48,989 nucleotides of DNA from Thiohalocapsa marina (lineage in GTDB: Bacteria; Pseudomonadota; Gammaproteobacteria; Chromatiales; Chromatiaceae), in the NCBI RefSeq assembly GCF_008632335.1, contig NZ_VWXX01000030.1, positions 1-48,989 on the forward strand, in the 5' to 3' direction. Position 1 is the stretch's first letter; every line of letters begins with the position of its first letter. The notes below the pieces were generated by a model. The model had not been told where the DNA came from. It saw nothing but the letters and a program-made list of their open reading frames with translations, and ran no database searches. Both the position numbers and the translations under genes were made by a program. This document shows, in pieces, positions 44,627 to 48,989 of the stretch.

Positions 44627-44914
44627 ATGGCCGAGACAATCGACGAGCTGACCGTCACCTATATCGACGGCGGCATCGAAACCACGCGCGAACTGGACAA
44701 GGTCATCCTGTCCAAGGGCAGCTGGACCACCATCCTGTTCCGCTACCAGGACTGGGACCGCGCCAAGGAGGAATACGGCCCCGAGCGCTTCACCATCCGC
44801 CGCTACCAGAAACGCGGCGGCGAATACCGCCAGCAGTCCAAGTTCAACATCTCCAGCCGCGCCCAGGCCCAGGCCCTGGTGGACGCACTGCAGGGCTGGC
44901 TGAAGGCCGACTGA
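44627..44914 (+). CDS. Small conserved hypothetical protein
   Basis: A 95-residue soluble protein. It reads as a compact beta-rich fold: DELTVTYIDGGIETTRELDK, VILSKGSWTTILFRYQDWDR, ERFTIRRYQKRGGEYRQQSK and a final helix AQAQALVDALQGWLKAD. I recall close relatives in other Proteobacteria but no function. Conserved Trp and Arg/Lys positions suggest a binding surface. AGGA lies upstream of the ATG. It is 13 bases before the SDR gene and probably co-transcribed with it. Confidence 0.78.
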   Translation: MAETIDELTVTYIDGGIETTRELDKVILSKGSWTTILFRYQDWDRAKEEYGPERFTIRRYQKRGGEYRQQSKFNISSRAQAQALVDALQGWLKAD

Positions 44915-44927
44915 GCGGAGACACCCG

Positions 44928-45689
44928 ATGCCTGATTTCACGGATCGTGTTGCGGTCATCACTGGCGCCAGTCGTGGCCTGGGCGCCGGGCTGGCGCGCA
45001 GCTTCCTGCAGCATGGCCTGCGCGTGGCCGTCTGCGCCCGCACCGCGCCAGACTGCGGCACCCACGGCGACCGCTGCCTCAGCCGCGCCCTGGACGTCAC
45101 CGACAGCCAGGCCGTCGACGCCTTCTGCGCCGAGTCCGCCCGGCAGTTCGGCCCCATCGACCTGTGGATCAACAACGCCGGCCTGCTCGCGCCCATCGGG
45201 CCGCTGCATGAAGTCGACCCGGACGACTTCCGTCGCCACATCGAGGTCAACGTGCTCGGCGTGTTCAACGGCAGCCGCGCCTTCATTCGCCACCGGCTTC
45301 AGGGCATCAACGCACAGACACAGGCAGCCGCCGGCGGCGTGCTGATCAACATCAGCTCCGGCGCCGCACGCAACGCCTATGCCGGCTGGTCCGCCTACTG
45401 CGCGGGCAAGGCCGCCGTCGATCGCATGAGCGAGTCCATCGCACTGGAACAGGCCGAGCACGGCCTGCGCGTGCATGCTGTCGCCCCCGGCATCGTCGAC
45501 ACCGACATGCAGGCCGAGATCCGCCGCTGCTCGCCGGAACAATTTCCCATGGTGCAGAAGTTTCTCGACCTGAAACAGGCCGACAGCTTCAGCACCCCGG
45601 CGTTCGTCGCCGAACGGTTGCTGGAACTCGCCTTCGACCCGGCGCACCGCCGCGACGAGGTGCTGATCTCGCTGCCCCGCCCAAGCTGA
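44928..45689 (+). CDS. Short-chain dehydrogenase/reductase
   Basis: A 253-residue classical SDR. The NAD(P)-binding motif is TGASRGLGAGLAR, the structural NNAG is in LWINNAGLL, the catalytic Ser is in INISSGAAR and the YCAGK provides the Tyr-Lys pair. CARTAPD after the second strand favours NADP. The conserved VAPGIVDTDMQ follows. Substrate unknown; an ORF for a small conserved protein lies just upstream and a DUF3422 gene 14 bases downstream. Confidence 0.9.
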   Translation: MPDFTDRVAVITGASRGLGAGLARSFLQHGLRVAVCARTAPDCGTHGDRCLSRALDVTDSQAVDAFCAESARQFGPIDLWINNAGLLAPIGPLHEVDPDDFRRHIEVNVLGVFNGSRAFIRHRLQGINAQTQAAAGGVLINISSGAARNAYAGWSAYCAGKAAVDRMSESIALEQAEHGLRVHAVAPGIVDTDMQAEIRRCSPEQFPMVQKFLDLKQADSFSTPAFVAERLLELAFDPAHRRDEVLISLPRPS

Positions 45690-45703
45690 GCACCGCCACA
45701 CCC

Positions 45704-47041
45704 ATGCCTTCAGCCTACCCGCAACACCCACTACGTCACGAACTGACCTCGGAGCTGCATGTCCGCACCTTCGAGCCCATCCGCGCACCCACGCGACTGG
45801 CACACCTGGTGTACCAGTGCGGCGAGCGCGGCAGCGGCATCAACATCCGCCATCTTGAGCGCCTGCTCACCCACTTCGGCGTGCCCGCGCCCAGCGATCC
45901 CGGACAGCAGTTCTATGTCGACATCGGCGAACTGCGGCTGCGCTGGGAGCGCCATACCGAGTTCGTCACCTACACCTTTTTCCGCCCGGGCCCATTCGAG
46001 CGGCCCTTCGCCGACACCCTGCTGGACACACTGCCCGCCAACTGGCTGCAGCAGCTGCCCGGCCGGGTGGTCAGCGCCATCCTGCTGGCCCTGGAGTCAC
46101 GCGAGCATCCCGAGCACGGCCTGGGCGAACTCACCGAGCTGTTCGGCGGCAATCCCGTGATCGGCGCCGAGGTGGCCGGCGGCGCCGGCATCGCCTGGTC
46201 CGACATGCGCATCCATCCCGACGGCTTCGGCCGCATGCTGCTGCGCGACATCAACCTGTCCGACGGCCAGGCCGGACGCCTGATCAAGCGCATCCTCGAC
46301 GTCGACGCCTACCGCGCCATGGCCCTGCTCGGCCTGCCGCCGGCGCGCAAGGCAGCCGCCATCCTGTCCGAGGCCGAGCAACAGCTCGCCGACCTGGCCC
46401 TGCGCATGACCGCCAACCCAAGACCGGACGCCGCCCGTCCCCCGAGCGGCAATGATCCACAGGCCCCACTCACCGAACGCGCCCTGCTCAACGAGCTGAC
46501 CAGCCTGGCCACCGAGGTGGAATCCGTCACCGCCCGCACCACCTCTCGCTTCGACGCCTCCCGCGCCTACCACCAGGTCATGCGCCAACGGCTGGAACAG
46601 CTGCGCGAGCGACGCATCCAGGGCCTGCAGACCTTTACCGAATTCCTCGAGGCCCGGGTCGCCCCCGCCATCGCCACCTGCGCCGCCACCGGCGAGCGCC
46701 AGCAGGCCCTGGCCGAACGCGCCGCCCGCATGACCGCCCTGCTGCGCGCGCGGGTAGAACTGCAACTGCAGGAGCAGAACCGCAGCCTGCTCGATTCCAT
46801 GGACCGACGCGCCCGCCTGCAGCTACGCCTGCAAGAGACCGTCGAAGGGCTGTCCGTGGTCGCCATCAGCTACTACGGGCTCGGCCTGGTGGGCTACCTG
46901 CTCAAGGGCCTGGGCGCCGGCGGCCTGCCCATCGACGCCGACCTGGCCATCGCCCTGGCCCTGCCCCTGGTGGTCGGCGCCGTCTGGCTGGGCCTGCAAC
47001 GCGCCAAGCGCAAACTGCTCGGCAAGCAACAGGCTGCCTGA
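45704..47041 (+). CDS. DUF3422 membrane protein
   Basis: A 445-residue protein of the DUF3422 family. The N-terminal part reads HPLRHELTSELHVRTFEPIR and RWERHTEFVTYTFFRPG; the middle has MRIHPDGFGRMLL and RLIKRILDVDAYRAMALLGLP; a coiled coil (about 280-370, RQRLEQLRERRIQGLQTFTE) leads to two C-terminal membrane helices (VVAISYYGLGLVGYLLKGLG and LAIALALPLVVGAVWLGLQ). Related proteins are annotated only as uncharacterised membrane-anchored proteins. Convergent with the SahH gene, 35 bases apart. Confidence 0.9.
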   Translation: MPSAYPQHPLRHELTSELHVRTFEPIRAPTRLAHLVYQCGERGSGINIRHLERLLTHFGVPAPSDPGQQFYVDIGELRLRWERHTEFVTYTFFRPGPFERPFADTLLDTLPANWLQQLPGRVVSAILLALESREHPEHGLGELTELFGGNPVIGAEVAGGAGIAWSDMRIHPDGFGRMLLRDINLSDGQAGRLIKRILDVDAYRAMALLGLPPARKAAAILSEAEQQLADLALRMTANPRPDAARPPSGNDPQAPLTERALLNELTSLATEVESVTARTTSRFDASRAYHQVMRQRLEQLRERRIQGLQTFTEFLEARVAPAIATCAATGERQQALAERAARMTALLRARVELQLQEQNRSLLDSMDRRARLQLRLQETVEGLSVVAISYYGLGLVGYLLKGLGAGGLPIDADLAIALALPLVVGAVWLGLQRAKRKLLGKQQAA

Positions 47042-47076
47042 CACAGAGCGCCCTGAGCGTTTGCAACAGGTATCTC

Positions 47077-48351
47077 TCAGGTCCCCTCGCCCCATGAGGC
47101 CAGATAGGCCGACTGCTCCGGCGTCAGCCGATCGATCTGCAGCCCCAGCGCATCCAGCTTCAACCGCGCCACCGCCTGATCGATCTCCCGCGGCACCGGA
47201 TGCACCTCCGCCGCCAGCTGCGGACCATGCTCCACCAGCCAGGCCACCGCCAGCGCCTGATTGGCAAAACTCATGTCCATCACCGCCGCCGGATGGCCCT
47301 CCGCCGCCGCCAGATTCACCAGCCGACCCTCCGCCAGCACACGGATACGCCGGCCATCCGCAAGCACAAACTCCTCCACGCTCTCGCGCGGACGCTGCCG
47401 GCGCACCGCCATGGCCGCCAATGCCGGCAGATTGATCTCGACATTGAAATGGCCGGAATTGGCGATGACACAGCCGTCCTTCATCACCTCGAAATGGCAC
47501 CGGTCCAGCACATGCTTGTCGCCGGTCACGGTGACGATGAAGTCCGAGCGCGCCGCCGCCTGCACCAGCGGCATCACCTCGAAACCGTCCATCACCGCCT
47601 CCAGCGCCCGCAGCGGCTCCACCTCCGTCACCACCACCCGCGCGCCGTGGCCCTTGGCCCGCATCGCCAGGCCCCGCCCGCACCAGCCATAGCCCACCAC
47701 CGTGAACACGCGCCCGGCGATCAGACTGTTGGTGGCCCGGATCACCCCATCCAGCGCGCTCTGGCCGGTGCCGTAGCGGTTGTCGAACAGGTGTTTCGTC
47801 AGCGCATCGTTGACGGCGACCACCGGATAGCGCAGCGCGCCCTCCGCGGCCATGGCGCGCAGGCGGATCACGCCCGTGGTGGTCTCCTCGGTGCCGCCGA
47901 GCATGCCGTCCAGCAGATCGCGCTGGGTCTTGTGCAGCTCGCTGACCAGGTCCGCCCCGTCGTCCAGCGTGATCCGGGGGCGATGCGCCAGCGCCGCGCG
48001 GATATGCCGATAGTAGGTCTCGGTGTCCTCGCCACGCCGGGCGAACACCGGGATGCCGTCGTGCACCACCAGCGACGCCGCCACATCGTCCTGGGTCGAC
48101 AGCGGATTGCTGGCGCACAGTACCAGGCCGGCACCGCCGGCGCGCAAGGTCCGCGCCAGGTTGGCCGTCTCGCTGGTGATGTGCAGGCAACCGCTGATGC
48201 GCAGCCCCTGCAGCGGCCGCTCACGCGCAAAGCGCTCGCGGATGCCCGCCAGCACCGGCATCTCCGCGGCAGCCCAGTCGATCCGCGACCGACCGGCCTC
48301 CGCCCGGGCCGGATCATTGATATCGCCACTCGCCCTGGTCATGGCCACCAT
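47077..48351 (-). CDS. ahcY: S-adenosylhomocysteinase
   Basis: Hydrolyses S-adenosylhomocysteine to adenosine and homocysteine, using bound NAD. The 424-residue protein shows [20 protein letters not shown], the substrate-site [16 protein letters not shown] (Lys/Asp/Asn catalytic set), the NAD-binding [20 protein letters not shown] and [12 protein letters not shown]. It lacks the roughly 40-residue insertion of long bacterial SahH, so it belongs to the short type found in archaea, Thermotoga and some bacteria. Two ATGs (48351 and 48342) are possible starts. Its 3' end is convergent with the DUF3422 gene. Confidence 0.95.
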   Translation of the reverse strand: MVAMTRASGDINDPARAEAGRSRIDWAAAEMPVLAGIRERFARERPLQGLRISGCLHITSETANLARTLRAGGAGLVLCASNPLSTQDDVAASLVVHDGIPVFARRGEDTETYYRHIRAALAHRPRITLDDGADLVSELHKTQRDLLDGMLGGTEETTTGVIRLRAMAAEGALRYPVVAVNDALTKHLFDNRYGTGQSALDGVIRATNSLIAGRVFTVVGYGWCGRGLAMRAKGHGARVVVTEVEPLRALEAVMDGFEVMPLVQAAARSDFIVTVTGDKHVLDRCHFEVMKDGCVIANSGHFNVEINLPALAAMAVRRQRPRESVEEFVLADGRRIRVLAEGRLVNLAAAEGHPAAVMDMSFANQALAVAWLVEHGPQLAAEVHPVPREIDQAVARLKLDALGLQIDRLTPEQSAYLASWGEGT

Positions 48352-48393
48352 TGCCTGGACCTGCTGCCTGCAACGGCGATCTGGAACGGGTGC

Positions 48394-48819
48394 CTAGAAC
48401 TTGGTCAGCACCAGGTTCTCGCCGTCCTCCGGCCCCAGATCGAAGGTATTGCCGCTCACCTGGGCCACGGTGCCGATCTGCTCCACCACAAACGCCGGAT
48501 CCGCCGCCGCATTGATCACCAGGCCATTGCCATGACCGTCTGCAATCACCAGCGAGCCCGCATCCGGCCGCGTCACCGCCAGCCCACCGGACGGCGACAA
48601 CACCACCAGATGCGCATTCAGGTAATGCAGTTCCAGCGACGACGGATCACGGTTCGCCTCCAGAAAGGCCTCCGCCGCGCCCACCGCGCCCTCCTTCACC
48701 TTGGCCATCAGCGAACTCGCCGACGCCTTCGCCCGCGCCGCAATATCCCGCGCCTTGTCGCTCTCCGCCGCCTCCTTCACCGTCTCGATCGCCTTGTCCA
48801 GCTGCTCTTTCCAACTCAT
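48394..48819 (-). CDS. Uncharacterised small soluble protein
   Basis: A 141-residue protein, not recognised. The first 55 residues form an Ala/Lys/Glu-rich amphipathic helix (MSWKEQLDKAIETVKEAAES, DIAARAKASASSLMAKVKEG), the rest a beta-rich region with HYLNAHLVVLSPSGGLAVTR, GSLVIADGHGNGLVIN and GPEDGENLVLTKF. No signal peptide. GGAGGG lies before the ATG at 48819. It is 42 bases upstream of ahcY on the same strand and may be co-transcribed. Confidence 0.7.
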   Translation of the reverse strand: MSWKEQLDKAIETVKEAAESDKARDIAARAKASASSLMAKVKEGAVGAAEAFLEANRDPSSLELHYLNAHLVVLSPSGGLAVTRPDAGSLVIADGHGNGLVINAAADPAFVVEQIGTVAQVSGNTFDLGPEDGENLVLTKF

Positions 48820-48880
48820 GACACCCTCCAGAAAACAGATCGAACACCACAACGGCCCTGATCATCGGGCCGGCCGGTAA

Positions 48881-48989
48881 GGTGGACGAGCCAGAGCAAA
48901 GTCCACCGAACCCCGCGCTGCCATTGGTGGACGGCGCTGCGCTTGTCCACCCTACGGGTATGATGATTTTGCGTAGGGTGGACAAGCGC
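48881..48989. repeat. REP cluster of the GGTGGAC subtype
   Basis: Three palindromes of a GGTGGAC variant: GGTGGACGAGCCAGAG...GTCCACC (48881-48907), GGTGGACGGCGCTGCGCTTG...TCCACCCTAC (48926-48954, GTAG head on the minus strand) and a forward GTAGGGTGGACAAGCGC cut by the window end. The core AAGCGCAGCG shows kinship to the other REPs here. Confidence 0.85.

Overview
The window is about 49 kb of GC-rich chromosomal DNA carrying some 44 protein genes. Gene content points to a gammaproteobacterium, probably Chromatiales/Ectothiorhodospiraceae-like (inference): tgt-yajC-secD-secF in canonical order, suhB/trmJ/cysE/iscR in the gammaproteobacterial neighbourhood, an IscR with the Escherichia coli cysteine pattern, and SahH, PrpB/PrpC, DUF3422 and CreA. 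No rRNA, tRNA, CRISPR array or prophage was seen.

Layout. 1-3785: a REP pair, then a minus-strand propionate (2-methylcitrate) operon, gntR-prpB-prpC, with two TGTCGACA operators around the gntR promoter. 3786-9729: NRDE protein, then HAD-tgt-yajC-secD-secF on the minus strand. 9757-19760: a GH13_18 sucrose-phosphorylase-like enzyme, RecQ, cupin, alpha/beta hydrolase, quinone oxidoreductase, TtcA-like protein, phosphohexomutase and a secreted Met/Pro-rich protein, interspersed with two families of small non-coding palindromic elements. 19848-26381: engB-moaC-lpxL-like, rhodanese, orphan iscR, XRE regulator, cysE, trmJ and divergent suhB. 26500-30249: exported and redox proteins (DUF3365 haem protein, FAD amine-oxidase-like enzyme, CreA, 2OG-Fe(II) oxygenase-like protein). 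30615-34191: CNNM/CorC-type membrane protein, UspA and an HBM-HAMP receptor without an output domain.

34519-41240 is a compact plus-strand phosphate island: DUF47 (PhoU-like) protein, PiT transporter, P-loop ATPase, FHA-like/PPP-type phosphatase, UspA, and a Na/Pi cotransporter with a PhoU-like tail. Two unrelated phosphate carriers flank an uncharacterised kinase-like/phosphatase pair, and a three-fold 11-bp-spaced repeat precedes the second transporter unit. This is the best candidate for an undescribed system here.

41241-42925 is a dense REP/BIME array of 38-bp units with 76-bp and 114-bp higher-order structure, interrupted by an IS200-type insertion whose target site can be read to the base. 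Related REPs occur at 1-62, 30160-30635 and 48881-48989, and some have been captured as gene ends. The window closes with a divergent membrane-protein/DUF6164 pair whose start codons overlap, an ankyrin lipoprotein, a small conserved protein, an SDR, DUF3422, SahH and a small uncharacterised protein.
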